17,588 nt of DNA from Lachnospiraceae bacterium (GCA_021199395.1 JAJQIE010000050.1:1-17588), one strand, 5' to 3'. Counted from the first letter of the stretch, positions 1-7,930 are shown. Translations and numbers: made by a program. The notes: generated from the letters alone by a model not told the origin.

Positions 1-1479
1 ATGCAGATTGCGCAGGGAGAAATTCTCGGCCTTCTGGCGGTCAACGGCCACGGGATGCCGGCGCTGCTGAAGCTTTTGGAGACGAATCTTCCACTGGATG
101 ACGGATATGTGTACTACGGCGGCGAGCTGGTAAATTCCTGGAAAATGTCCGGGAGGACGACAAACCGCATCAGTGTGATTGGTGCGGAAAACCGGCTGGT
201 CGAGTCTCTGAGTGTGACGGATAATATTTTTGTGCTGCGGCAGGGCTTTCGCCAGGAGGTTATCCGGACGGGATTACTGGAAAAGCAGCTGAAGCCGTTT
301 CTTGAGGACATTGGCATGGATATCCCGATGGATATTCCGGTTGAGAAGCTTCATGTATTTGAACGTGTGGTGCTTGAGCTTCTGCGCGCGGTGGTATTCG
401 GACACCACCTGATCGTGTTAAATGAGATTGGTACCCTGATCAGTGCGGAGGAGCTGAAAAAGCTTCATGAAATCCTGCGCCATTATGCGTCGGTGGGCTT
501 CTCGTTTCTTTATATCTGTCCGCATTATGAAGAGGTAGAGCAGATCTGCGGTCGATGCGCGCTCCTGTCGCATGGGCGCATCCTGAAGGTCGTGGAAGGG
601 AGCGGCGCGACGGATGAGATACTGAGAATTTATGACGCGGAATACGCGCAGATGATCCGCGGCCGTCTGGAACGGCAGAAGGGGCTTCCTAAGGAGAAAA
701 AAGTGGCGCTTATGTTTTCCGGCCTGAGTGGAGAACACATAAAGTCGCTTTCCATGAGCGTTTACGCGGGAGAATGCCTTTCGGTACAGATCCTGGACAA
801 TGATTCCTTTCTGGAGCTCTGCGGCTTTCTCACAGAGAACAAAAAGCCGTTGTCCGGAGCAATCCGGATCAACAGCAGGAAGGAGCGCGTATCCGGAGGA
901 AATCGGATCGGCAGAAGAAAAGGGCATACGTTTTCCGACCGCAGAGTCGCTGTGCTTGTGGAGCAGGCGACAAAAACCATGGTATTTCCGGAGCTGTCTT
1001 ATATGGAAAATCTGTGTATCTCCCTTTCCATGCGAATGCCTGCGTTTTGGAGAAAGGCAAAGCTCCGCCGCAGCATCCGGCAGGAGTATGGGCCGATCCT
1101 GGGGGAAGAGGTATTTGATCTTCCGGTAGAAGAACTGAGTGAACGCCAGAAATACCAGATGATCTACACGCGGATTCTTCTGGCACACCCGGAGGTCGTT
1201 TTTTGCATCCATCCATTCAAGGGAGCAGATCTGCCGCACCGGATGTTTATCTGGAAAATGCTGGAAATGCTGCTTGACCATGGCATTGCGGTAGTGATTT
1301 TGTCTTTGAGCCTGTCGGATTCCCTGTCGCTGGCGGATCGTCTGCTCATCGTCGGGCAGGATGAAACAAAGGAAATCCTGCGGGAGAATTTTGCCTCGAT
1401 ATCGGAGCTGGTGCCGTGGGGATACCTGTACCGGGAGGAGATGCGTCTGACCTGTAATTTCGAGCCCTTTTCCCACTAA
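1..1479 (+). CDS. Degenerate double ABC-ATPase of the sugar-importer (MglA/RbsA) type, 5' end outside window
   Basis: The 492 visible residues follow the two-ABC-domain plan of RbsA/MglA-like ATPases, but the nucleotide-handling motifs are gone. In half 1 the Walker A loop reads NGHGMPAL (no Lys-Ser/Thr) where relatives have GENGAGKST, Walker B ends VLNEI (Asp to Asn), and the H-loop histidine is replaced (YICPHYEE against YISHKLEE). In half 2 the Walker A region reads ILDNDSFLELC and the Walker B region VVFCIHP. Overall fold positions, such as LSERQKYQM aligning with the signature LSGGNQQK, are still readable. The family normally has about 20 residues before the first visible Met, so the true start is probably upstream of the window. 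Its stop codon TAA is the first three bases of the palindromic repeat that follows. The frame is intact over 1.4 kb, so this looks like a maintained protein, perhaps regulatory, rather than a decaying pseudogene. Its transporter partners are not visible. Confidence 0.75.
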   Translation: MQIAQGEILGLLAVNGHGMPALLKLLETNLPLDDGYVYYGGELVNSWKMSGRTTNRISVIGAENRLVESLSVTDNIFVLRQGFRQEVIRTGLLEKQLKPFLEDIGMDIPMDIPVEKLHVFERVVLELLRAVVFGHHLIVLNEIGTLISAEELKKLHEILRHYASVGFSFLYICPHYEEVEQICGRCALLSHGRILKVVEGSGATDEILRIYDAEYAQMIRGRLERQKGLPKEKKVALMFSGLSGEHIKSLSMSVYAGECLSVQILDNDSFLELCGFLTENKKPLSGAIRINSRKERVSGGNRIGRRKGHTFSDRRVAVLVEQATKTMVFPELSYMENLCISLSMRMPAFWRKAKLRRSIRQEYGPILGEEVFDLPVEELSERQKYQMIYTRILLAHPEVVFCIHPFKGADLPHRMFIWKMLEMLLDHGIAVVILSLSLSDSLSLADRLLIVGQDETKEILRENFASISELVPWGYLYREEMRLTCNFEPFSH

Positions 1480-1636
1480 GGAACTGTTAAGAATTAATTT
1501 TGCAGATGACGCAGGATAAATCTTTATATGCAAGGCGGAGGAAAGAGGCGTACCGAGGTACGTCGATTGACGACAACGCAGTATATAAAGATTTAGACAA
1601 GTCAGATGTAAAGATTAATTCTTTAACAGGTCCTTA
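1477..1636. repeat. Palindromic repeat A (~160 bp, MITE-like)
   Basis: This is a long imperfect palindrome. The ends TAAGGAACTGTTAAGAATTAA (1477 onward) and its near-complement at 1614-1636 pair over about 22 bases. A second stem pairs 1518-1531 with 1581-1594, and a central hairpin CGTAC-CGAG-GTACG lies at 1549-1562. The ends, an internal GCAGAT block and the centre resemble the repeat at 4381-4542. The outermost bases fit TA-AGGAACTG...CAGGTCCT-TA, which is compatible with a TA target duplication, but the palindrome itself would give the same letters. The repeat overlaps the stop codon of the upstream gene and may also act as a transcription terminator. It contains no coding capacity. Confidence 0.7.
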
Positions 1637-1671
1637 GGTCTGTGACGGGATTGTGACATCATTATATGCTA

Positions 1672-1700
1672 TTGACAAATTATATGCTGTCTGCTAGGAT
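1672..1700 (+). promoter_or_regulatory. Sigma-A-like promoter for the LTA-synthase-like gene
   Basis: TTGACA (1672-1677) is followed by a 17-nt spacer and TAGGAT (1695-1700). Start of transcription is expected near 1707, giving a leader of about 105 nt before the ATG at 1813. This is the best -35/-10 pair in the gap after repeat A. Confidence 0.6.
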
Positions 1701-1715
1701 TATGACTGTTTGTTC

Positions 1716-1742
1716 GTAACTGTTCAGTACCTTCACAGTTAC
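1716..1742. promoter_or_regulatory. Dyad (8-bp arms) in the leader of the LTA-synthase-like gene
   Basis: GTAACTGT (1716-1723) and ACAGTTAC (1735-1742) form a perfect inverted repeat with an 11-nt loop just after the predicted transcription start. It has no T tract, so it is not a terminator. It could be an operator or an mRNA hairpin, and nothing in the window identifies the regulator. Confidence 0.4.
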
Positions 1743-1812
1743 GTTTGTTCATATGTAAGAACAATTAAAGATTTTTATTTTCATATTTGCTGTTGGCAGG
1801 TGGTCAGTTACA

Positions 1813-4269
1813 ATGAAAAATAATATTAGAAACTGGAATTTCCTTCGGATTACCGCATTTCTGCTTTTTCTGGTATGCATTATCTTTACATTTTCATGCC
1901 GCAGCTGGTTTTACGGAAAAAAGATAAAATATACGGTTGAATATGACTCGTCTGAGGAAAGAGGAAAGCTTAAAAATCTGGATGCGGAGACCGTTTTAAA
2001 ACAAGTATTCTACCCACAGGATGATATCCTGACATGCCTGTATGCCCGAATTGTGAAGCATGGGCAGACAGGCAGTATAATTGTCACGGTATATGATAAG
2101 AATGGAAAAGAAATCGCTTCTGTCACAACAGACTGTTCCGATCTGATAGAAAAAGGAAATCAGAGATTTGATTTTCAGGTAAATGTAGTAGCAGGAGCGG
2201 AATATTATTATACGATTACTTTTGAAGGCGTAGAGGATGAATATCCTGTTTTCCGTACCGCAAAATGTACCGAGGCCGGTTCTCTGATTTTAGGAGTTCT
2301 GTATATGAATGATGTGATACAGGAACAGAGCATTATCACAACATTCAAATATCAGGAGTCTTATACGGGGAATGCATTTTGGCGGCTTTGTCTGATTTTA
2401 GCTTTGCTGACATTGCTCTTCGTATTTTTCGAACCATTTATTCCTAAGAGAGAAACGAATCTGTTTCCATTGTTTATTCCATTCCATGCCCTGCTCTCCT
2501 TCTTTCTGCTGGAGTATATTGTAGGACATTATATCTGGGAACTGGATGCAAAGACGATTCTTTTGAATGTTGTTTTGTGCAGTTATATTTTTATTGCACT
2601 TTCCGTCCTGTTCTTGTGGAAAGGAAGGCTGGTGTTGTATGGCGGCACTGTAATATGTACGATACTTGGTATAGCGGAATATTATGTGCTGAAATTCAGA
2701 GGCACACCCCTTGTTTTATATGACCTTCTCAGTGTCGGCACAGCGGCGGACGTTGCGGATTCCTATACGTTTGATATTACCGAACGAATGGTGGTCGCGG
2801 TATTGATTTTGGCTGTGCTGTTTCTTTGGGAAGGAAAAATTTGCTTCAGGCGCTGCCGTCCGCGTGTATATGCGGGAATGCTCGGAGGACTGCTCCTGTT
2901 TGGAGCAGGCAGCTTTTTCATTATCCGCTCCATGCCGCTGACCGCGGAGGCGTCTGCCGCCAGAAATGGCGGTATTTTCTGGAGTCTAAAGAGTACTTAT
3001 AAGAAAAACGGATATTTTCTCGGTACATACTTATATCAGTGCTTTCAGGTAGTCGATAAACCGGATAATTATTCAGGTGACCTCGTTCGTGAGGCGGCCG
3101 GGATTTTGGAAGAAACGGGAGATATGGATGAAACGAGTCAGGAAGAAACGCTTAGTGAAGAAGAATACCCGAATATTATTGCGATCATGAATGAATCATG
3201 GACGGATTTTAACGGCGTTGGCGGAATTGAGACGACAGAGCCGGTTACTCCTTTTATTGACGCTCTCGAAGAGAACACAATAAAAGGAAATTTGTATGTA
3301 TCGGTATACGCGGGTGGAACCGCCAATACAGAATTTGAGTTTCTCACAGGCTCTACTATGAATTTTCTTCCGAGCGGGAGCATTCCTTTTCAGATTTATA
3401 TCCACGATGAGACGTCATCTCTCGCCACTTATCTGAAAAGTCTTGGGTACTCAACAACTGCTCTTCACCTTTCAAAAGCGACGAACTACAATCGTGACGA
3501 AGCGTACCCCCTTTTGGGCTTTGATGAATTTATTTCTGAGTCTGATGTGGAAGATGCGGAAATCATCCGTACAAGAGCCTCAGACCGTGCTACCTATCAG
3601 ATTATTGAGGAGTGTTATGAAAACTGGAAAGAAGAACAGGAGAGCGAGCATTTCTTCCTGTTTGATGTGACTATACAAAATCATGGCGGTTACTCCTATG
3701 GATATACCAGTGAGATAGCAAATCCACTGCTTTCCGATCTGGATACTGATGAGTCGACCGCGGAATACCTGGCTTTGCTGCGTGAGTCAGATCAGGCTTT
3801 TCAAGAGTTAATCGAATATTTTGAACAACAGGAAGAGCATGTAATTATCCTGATGTTTGGGGATCATTGGCCGCTTATGAGCGATGCCACATACGATTAT
3901 CTGATGAATAAGATATCTGATAAGAGCGACCAGGAACAGTTACAGGCTCAGTATACCACTTCTTTTATTATATGGGCGAATTATGATATTGAAGAAGCCG
4001 AGATTGAAAAACTGAGTGCAAATTACCTGTCCGCCCTATTGCTTGATACGGCAGAACTTCCGCTGAACGGATATCAAACCTTTTTGTCTGAGCTTATGGA
4101 GCTGCTTCCTGTCATCAACGTAAACGGCTGCATTGATGCAGATGAGAATTATTACTGGTCCATTGACGAGCTGGACGACGAAACAGCCAATATGGCGGAA
4201 ACTTATAAACTCCTGCAGTATGGGCACCTGTTTGGAAGCTTATCCGATCTGGCAGATTTTTTCGGATGA
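1813..4269 (+). CDS. LTA synthase / phosphoglycerol transferase-like membrane sulfatase
   Basis: The protein has 818 aa: an N-terminal anchor (about residues 11-29), an outside beta-rich region (about 35-185), six further predicted membrane segments (about 190-211, 218-239, 249-270, 273-294, 326-341, 353-372) and a C-terminal extracellular sulfatase-fold domain (about 450-720). Metal-site and nucleophile motifs of the LtaS/alkaline-phosphatase superfamily are visible: NESW with Glu461, GGTANTEFEFLTG with the nucleophile Thr503, a His in TIQNHGG, and FGDHWP with Asp684-His685. Family members move phosphoglycerol onto cell-surface polymers, so a role in teichoic acid or surface-glycan decoration is inferred; the acceptor is unknown. 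It is longer than classical LtaS (about 650 aa) because of the N-terminal domain and a tail of about 100 residues. An AGGTGG-like ribosome site lies 9 nt before the ATG. Its base composition (about 40% GC in sampled lines) is clearly lower than that of its neighbours, and it sits between two related repeats, which hints at acquisition. Confidence 0.88.
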   Translation: MKNNIRNWNFLRITAFLLFLVCIIFTFSCRSWFYGKKIKYTVEYDSSEERGKLKNLDAETVLKQVFYPQDDILTCLYARIVKHGQTGSIIVTVYDKNGKEIASVTTDCSDLIEKGNQRFDFQVNVVAGAEYYYTITFEGVEDEYPVFRTAKCTEAGSLILGVLYMNDVIQEQSIITTFKYQESYTGNAFWRLCLILALLTLLFVFFEPFIPKRETNLFPLFIPFHALLSFFLLEYIVGHYIWELDAKTILLNVVLCSYIFIALSVLFLWKGRLVLYGGTVICTILGIAEYYVLKFRGTPLVLYDLLSVGTAADVADSYTFDITERMVVAVLILAVLFLWEGKICFRRCRPRVYAGMLGGLLLFGAGSFFIIRSMPLTAEASAARNGGIFWSLKSTYKKNGYFLGTYLYQCFQVVDKPDNYSGDLVREAAGILEETGDMDETSQEETLSEEEYPNIIAIMNESWTDFNGVGGIETTEPVTPFIDALEENTIKGNLYVSVYAGGTANTEFEFLTGSTMNFLPSGSIPFQIYIHDETSSLATYLKSLGYSTTALHLSKATNYNRDEAYPLLGFDEFISESDVEDAEIIRTRASDRATYQIIEECYENWKEEQESEHFFLFDVTIQNHGGYSYGYTSEIANPLLSDLDTDESTAEYLALLRESDQAFQELIEYFEQQEEHVIILMFGDHWPLMSDATYDYLMNKISDKSDQEQLQAQYTTSFIIWANYDIEEAEIEKLSANYLSALLLDTAELPLNGYQTFLSELMELLPVINVNGCIDADENYYWSIDELDDETANMAETYKLLQYGHLFGSLSDLADFFG

Positions 4270-4380
4270 TTCAACGCGGAGAGATGTATTTGACTTTTGA
4301 GAACTTCTGTGTTATCGTAGTTTCCAGATTAAGGTGAACGTTTCTGTCGATTCAGACAATTCATTTTCCCGTGAAATCAG

Positions 4381-4542
4381 TAAGGAACTGGCACGGAATA
4401 ACCTGAGCAGATTGTGCCGAATAATACGTGAAGCACAGCCGATAAAAACGTAGGCGTAGCGGGCTACGCCGAGGCTTTTATCGGTTGCGATTCGCGTATT
4501 AGGCGGTGCAAGATGCCCAGGTAATTTCGTGACAGGTCCTAA
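4381..4542. repeat. Palindromic repeat B (~162 bp), same family as repeat A
   Basis: The outer arms 4381-4405 (TAAGGAACTGGCACGG...) and 4518-4542 are imperfect complements. An inner stem pairs 4430-4447 with 4476-4493, and a perfect central hairpin GGCGTAG-CGGG-CTACGCC lies at 4453-4470. It shares with repeat A the end sequence TAAGGAACTG/CAGGTCCT, the GCAGAT block at the same distance from the end, the GGCGTA(N)CG centre and nearly the same length. The intermediate stem sequences differ while remaining self-complementary. It lies 37 bp upstream of the amino-acid binding-protein gene. The 110 bp between the preceding gene and this repeat (4270-4380) hold no ORF or convincing terminator, only a weak TTGACT (4290-4295) with a poor -10. 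Confidence 0.7.
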
Positions 4543-4579
4543 GTAACTGTTGATCGAAATAAGCAGGAGGAGAAGCATT

Positions 4580-5464
4580 ATGATGAAAAGAAAATTATTA
4601 GCATTGGGACTTGCGATGACAACAGCATTGTCACTCTGCGGCAGCGTGGCGTTTGCGGAGGAGGAGACAGAGGCTGGAAGCGAAGCCGGGACAGAGAGCG
4701 CTGAGCTTGTGATTACGGATGATATCCAGGAAATCATTGACAGAGGCGTACTTCGCGTTGGCGTAAAAAACGCGGTCGTCGGCTTTGGCTATGAGGATAC
4801 GCTGACCGGAGAGTATTCCGGCATGGAGATTGACATTGCAAATCTGATCGCGGAGAAGCTGGGCGTCGAGACAGAGTTCACCACGGTAACGGCGGCTACG
4901 AGAACGGAGCTTCTGGATTCCGGCGACATCGACTGTGTGATCGCGACGTTTACAATCACGGATGAGAGAAAAGAAAGCTGGGATTTCTCTACTCCGTATT
5001 ATACGGATTATGTTACTGTTTTAGTAGAGGATTCCAGCGAGATCACCTCTCTGGAGGATCTGGTTGATAAGACTGTAGGCGTTTCCTCCGGTTCGACCTC
5101 GGCGCGTTCGCTTGTGGAGGCTATGATTGAGGCGGAGCTGATCAGCGGCGATGATTATGATTCCGAGACTTTTGATCCGGCGCTCTGGACGGACGGTGTT
5201 TCCTTCCAGCAGTATGACGATTATCCAACTATCTCTACGGCTCTCAGCGCGGGAGAGGTGGACGCATTCTGTGTAGATAAGTCGATCCTTGCAATCTACA
5301 AGACGGATGGACGCTCTTATATTGACGCGGAGTTCGCGCCGCAGGAGTATGGTGTAGCTACGACGAAGGATTCCGGATTCTCCGCATATGTGGATACACT
5401 GATTAACGAGTGGCTGGAGGACGGCACAATCGACGGATTTATCGAGGAGTACGCGCTCGGCTGA
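4580..5464 (+). CDS. Polar amino-acid ABC transporter substrate-binding protein
   Basis: This is a 294-aa secreted protein of solute-binding family 3. The ATG at 4580 is chosen because AGGAGG (about 4565-4571) precedes it at normal spacing; the frame opens at a TTG 30 bp earlier that has no such site. The signal peptide ends at AFA|EE (after residue 26), followed by an acidic linker. The family core starts near residue 47 (GVLRVGVKNAVVGFGYED), with GEYSGMEIDIANLIAEKLG typical of the first lobe. Arg130 in DERKESWDFS is at the usual site for the ligand carboxylate, and Asp233 in DAFCVDKS is at the usual site for the ligand amino group, so an alpha-amino acid ligand is likely; which one cannot be told. 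The signal sequence contains one Cys (LSLC) but not a good lipobox, which is unusual for a Gram-positive binding protein. It is the first gene of an importer operon. Confidence 0.92.
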   Translation: MMKRKLLALGLAMTTALSLCGSVAFAEEETEAGSEAGTESAELVITDDIQEIIDRGVLRVGVKNAVVGFGYEDTLTGEYSGMEIDIANLIAEKLGVETEFTTVTAATRTELLDSGDIDCVIATFTITDERKESWDFSTPYYTDYVTVLVEDSSEITSLEDLVDKTVGVSSGSTSARSLVEAMIEAELISGDDYDSETFDPALWTDGVSFQQYDDYPTISTALSAGEVDAFCVDKSILAIYKTDGRSYIDAEFAPQEYGVATTKDSGFSAYVDTLINEWLEDGTIDGFIEEYALG

Positions 5465-5480
5465 TTAGAAACATGAGAAT

Positions 5481-5513
5481 TCCGGCGGAGCCTGAAAGGA
5501 TGGCTCTGCCGGA
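5481..5513 (+). promoter_or_regulatory. Intergenic stem-loop between binding protein and permease
   Basis: TCCGGCGGAGCC (5481-5492) pairs with GGCTCTGCCGGA (5502-5513) around a 9-nt loop, with one mismatch or wobble. No T tract follows, so it is more likely an mRNA-stabilising or partial-termination hairpin of the kind that lets the binding protein be made in excess over the membrane subunits. Confidence 0.6.
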
Positions 5514-5572
5514 TTATGGGAGAATGCGGGCAGATTACCCGTTGCTGTTTACAGGAATCCAGGGAGGATAAC

Positions 5573-6289
5573 ATGTCAGGTATTTTTTCAGAGTCGGCGT
5601 GGCTGAAGGTCTGGACGTATCGCGCGACATTTCTGCATGGGCTGGCTACTACGGTAGAGACGGCGGTGCTGGCGATTGCGCTGGCCCTGGCCATTGGTAT
5701 CATACTCGGCCTTTTTGCGACCGGCCATATTCGCATACTGAAGGTGATCGCGCGCATTTATGTCGAATTTGTACAGAATACGCCGGTTATGCTGCAGATC
5801 TGCTTTCTGTACTATCTGCTGGCCTTTTCCGGGCACAGCATCGGGATTATTCCGGCCGGTATCGTATCGCTCGGCATTTATCACGGAGCTTACATGGCGG
5901 AGGTTATACGCGCCGGGATTGAGTCGATCCCCAAGGGACAGTTTGAGGCTGCGCGGTCGCAGGGCTTCAGCTATTTTGGGGAAATGTATTATATTATCCT
6001 TCCGCAGAGCATCAAAATCATTCTCCCGCCGATGGTAAATCAGGTCGTCAACCTGATCAAAAATACGTCCTGTCTTTACATCATCGGAGGCACGGATCTG
6101 ATCTCACTGACCTACAGCTTTGTGACCGGCGCGACGACCGGCGGTGCGTATGGCCCTGCTTATCTGGTGAGCGGCGTGCTGTTCTTTATTATCTGTTTTC
6201 CACTGTCGAAGCTTGCGAGCACCTGGGAGGCAAGGCTGAAGCAGAGAGATCAGAGAATTTATACCGGAGAGGGGATGAATAACGCATGA
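5573..6289 (+). CDS. Amino-acid ABC transporter permease (first subunit)
   Basis: This 238-aa membrane subunit is of the His/Glu/Gln/Arg-type permease family. The ATG at 5573 follows AGGGAGG at good spacing; the frame extends upstream without a ribosome site. It has an N-terminal FLHGLATTVETAVLAI segment typical of the family, about five hydrophobic segments, and a cytoplasmic EAA loop near residues 115-145 (IPKGQFEAARSQGFSYF...ILPQS) that docks on the ATPase. The stop overlaps the next gene by 4 bp (ATGA at 6286-6289), so the two permeases are translationally coupled and probably form a heterodimer. Confidence 0.92.
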   Translation: MSGIFSESAWLKVWTYRATFLHGLATTVETAVLAIALALAIGIILGLFATGHIRILKVIARIYVEFVQNTPVMLQICFLYYLLAFSGHSIGIIPAGIVSLGIYHGAYMAEVIRAGIESIPKGQFEAARSQGFSYFGEMYYIILPQSIKIILPPMVNQVVNLIKNTSCLYIIGGTDLISLTYSFVTGATTGGAYGPAYLVSGVLFFIICFPLSKLASTWEARLKQRDQRIYTGEGMNNA

Positions 6290-7071
6290 AGACCCTGGAA
6301 GCAAGCCTTTCGATGCTGAAAAATCCGGCAATTCTGCAATATCTTATGAAAGGCGTATTATTTACCCTGATTATTTCCGTGATTGCCGTCGTGTTTGGGC
6401 TTCTGATCGGCTCCGTTCTCGCGCTGGTACGCAATTACTGTAACAGCGGAAGGAATAAGATTTTTCGCGCTCTGGCGACGGTTTATATTGAGGTGTTCCG
6501 AAACACACCGCTGCTTTTGTGGATTTTTATCTGCCTGGTATTCTGCCCGACACCCGGTTTCCTGAATCGCAAAATGTTTGGACTGAATTCTGCGGCGGAT
6601 GTGAAGCTGCTCTTTAAGGGGGCGGTGGCGTTGATTCTGTTTACTTCATCGGTTATCGCGGAGATCGTGCGCGGCGGCCTGAATTCCGTGGCGGAGGGCC
6701 AGTTTGAGGCGGGGCGTTCGCAGGGCTTCCACACCGTACAGATCATGATTTATATTGTGCTGCCGCAGGCCTACCGGAATATTATCCCGACTCTGCTGTC
6801 GCAGGTCATTACGACGATCAAAGACTCCTCTTATCTGGCAAATGTGGCGGTCATTGAGCTGATGGCGAGGACAAAGCAGATTATGAGCTCGGCCAATCGC
6901 TATAACGGAACCGGGGTTATCAATGTCTCCGATGTATTTGTCCTGTTTGGGTTTGCCTGTGTGATTTATTTTGTGATTAACTTCACATTATCCTGCATCG
7001 TTCGGCATATGCAAAAACGAATGAAGGAGGGCGCGAAGCGTCCGGCGGATGTAGTGGCTGTGGAGCAGTAG
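6286..7071 (+). CDS. Amino-acid ABC transporter permease (second subunit)
   Basis: The protein has 261 aa in the same family as the preceding permease. It contains the EAA-loop sequence VAEGQFEAGRSQGFHTVQ (about residues 130-160) followed by IVLPQAYRNIIP. An alternating hydrophobic pattern begins near residue 20 (LMKGVLFTLIISVIAVVFG), and YIEVFRNTPLLLWIF is a family hallmark. The start overlaps the previous stop in ATGA. A polar-amino-acid ATPase gene usually lies next to such permeases, but none is present here; the next gene is a cytidylate-kinase-like protein 35 bp away. The importer must therefore use an ATPase encoded elsewhere. Confidence 0.92.
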   Translation: MKTLEASLSMLKNPAILQYLMKGVLFTLIISVIAVVFGLLIGSVLALVRNYCNSGRNKIFRALATVYIEVFRNTPLLLWIFICLVFCPTPGFLNRKMFGLNSAADVKLLFKGAVALILFTSSVIAEIVRGGLNSVAEGQFEAGRSQGFHTVQIMIYIVLPQAYRNIIPTLLSQVITTIKDSSYLANVAVIELMARTKQIMSSANRYNGTGVINVSDVFVLFGFACVIYFVINFTLSCIVRHMQKRMKEGAKRPADVVAVEQ

Positions 7072-7106
7072 AGAATGAAAATTATGAGAATGGGCAGGAG
7101 GCTTTT

Positions 7107-7715
7107 ATGGATCATTATGTTGTGACTATTTCCCGTGAGTTTGGTTCTCTGGGGCGCACAGTGGCACAGTCTCTGTCGGAAAAGCTTGGCGTGGAATTCT
7201 GGGACAGAGATATTGTGGAAGCCGCGGCAAGGCGGACGGGGCATTCGGTTTCTGTGGTCAGTGATGAGGAGGAAACGGCGAAAAATTCTTTTTTTCTCAG
7301 GAAAAAATATAAAATGAGCCTGACGACCTACAATATCAATGATGAGATTTTTGAAGCGGAAAAAAACATTATTCTGGACGCGGCAAACAAAAGCTCCTGT
7401 ATTATCGTGGGGCGCTGCAGCGACTATATCTTGCGGGATTTTCCGAACCATCTGAGTGTTTACATTTACGCGCCGTATGAGGAGCGGCTCAAAAACTGTA
7501 TTGACACTCTGATGATGGATGAGAAAACCGCCCGCCGGATGATACGTGAGGTCGATATGGCGCGTACCTATTATCAGAGAAAGTATTGCCCGGATGTTCG
7601 ATCACCGCGCGACTGCAGCGATCTGATGATTGACAGCTCGCGGTTCGGAGTGGAAAAAACCGCGGCACTGATTGCACAGGCGCTGCGGATTATGGTTTCA
7701 GATTATATCCAGTAA
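7107..7715 (+). CDS. Cytidylate kinase-like family protein
   Basis: This is a 202-aa soluble protein of the cytidylate-kinase-like family common in Clostridia, whose substrate is generally unknown. The N terminus VVTISREFGSLGRTVAQSLSE corresponds to the family's P-loop region, usually written GSGGR; here the second Gly of GSGG is Leu and the Lys of true NMP kinases is Arg. Next come FWDRDIVEAAARRTG, IIVGRCSDYIL and a C-terminal Arg-rich lid-like part (KTARRMIREVD...YYQRKYC), all typical of the family. A GGCAGGAGG ribosome site lies just before the ATG. It is 35 bp downstream of the permease and probably in the same transcript. A role in nucleotide phosphorylation or in sensing linked to the transporter is inference only. 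Confidence 0.82.
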   Translation: MDHYVVTISREFGSLGRTVAQSLSEKLGVEFWDRDIVEAAARRTGHSVSVVSDEEETAKNSFFLRKKYKMSLTTYNINDEIFEAEKNIILDAANKSSCIIVGRCSDYILRDFPNHLSVYIYAPYEERLKNCIDTLMMDEKTARRMIREVDMARTYYQRKYCPDVRSPRDCSDLMIDSSRFGVEKTAALIAQALRIMVSDYIQ

Positions 7716-7721
7716 CAAATA

Positions 7722-7890
7722 GTTACAGGTCACACCCTGACCAAATTTACCTTATTTTTACCTCTACAGGTGTGACCTATAACAGCATCCGGCCAATTAA
7801 AATCGCTGCGCGATGGGCCGGATGCTTGCTGCCACTACGTTTTCAACCCTGACCACGCAGCAGGTGCGTGGTCGGGTTGTGACCAGTAAC
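7722..7890. repeat. Long palindromic repeat C (169 bp) with three internal hairpins
   Basis: The outer arms 7722-7742 (GTTACAGGTCACACCCTGAC...) and 7870-7890 are complementary at 18 of 21 positions. Three local hairpins can also form: 7722-7735 with 7770-7783; 7785-7794 (GCATCCGGCC) with 7816-7825 (perfect); and 7844-7858 with 7866-7879 (one bulge). The 8-mer CAAATAGT occurs at both edges (7716-7723 and 7893-7900), compatible with a target duplication. This fills most of the 275-bp gap between the kinase-like gene and cbiD. The sequence differs from repeats A and B. It may also serve as a terminator for the upstream operon, although it lacks a proper T tract. Confidence 0.65.
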
Positions 7891-7930
7891 ACCAAATAGT
7901 CTCGGACATCTACAGGCGACGATAGGAAGA

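Noticed and set aside
418..1533. Long open frame on the minus strand opposite the degenerate ATPase
   Set aside because: It lies opposite a clearly recognisable ABC-type protein, has no family resemblance and no ribosome site, and is a shadow frame of GC-rich DNA.
5481..5513. Intrinsic terminator after the amino-acid binding-protein gene
   Set aside because: The stem is strong but no T tract follows, so it is reported as an mRNA stem-loop and not a full terminator.
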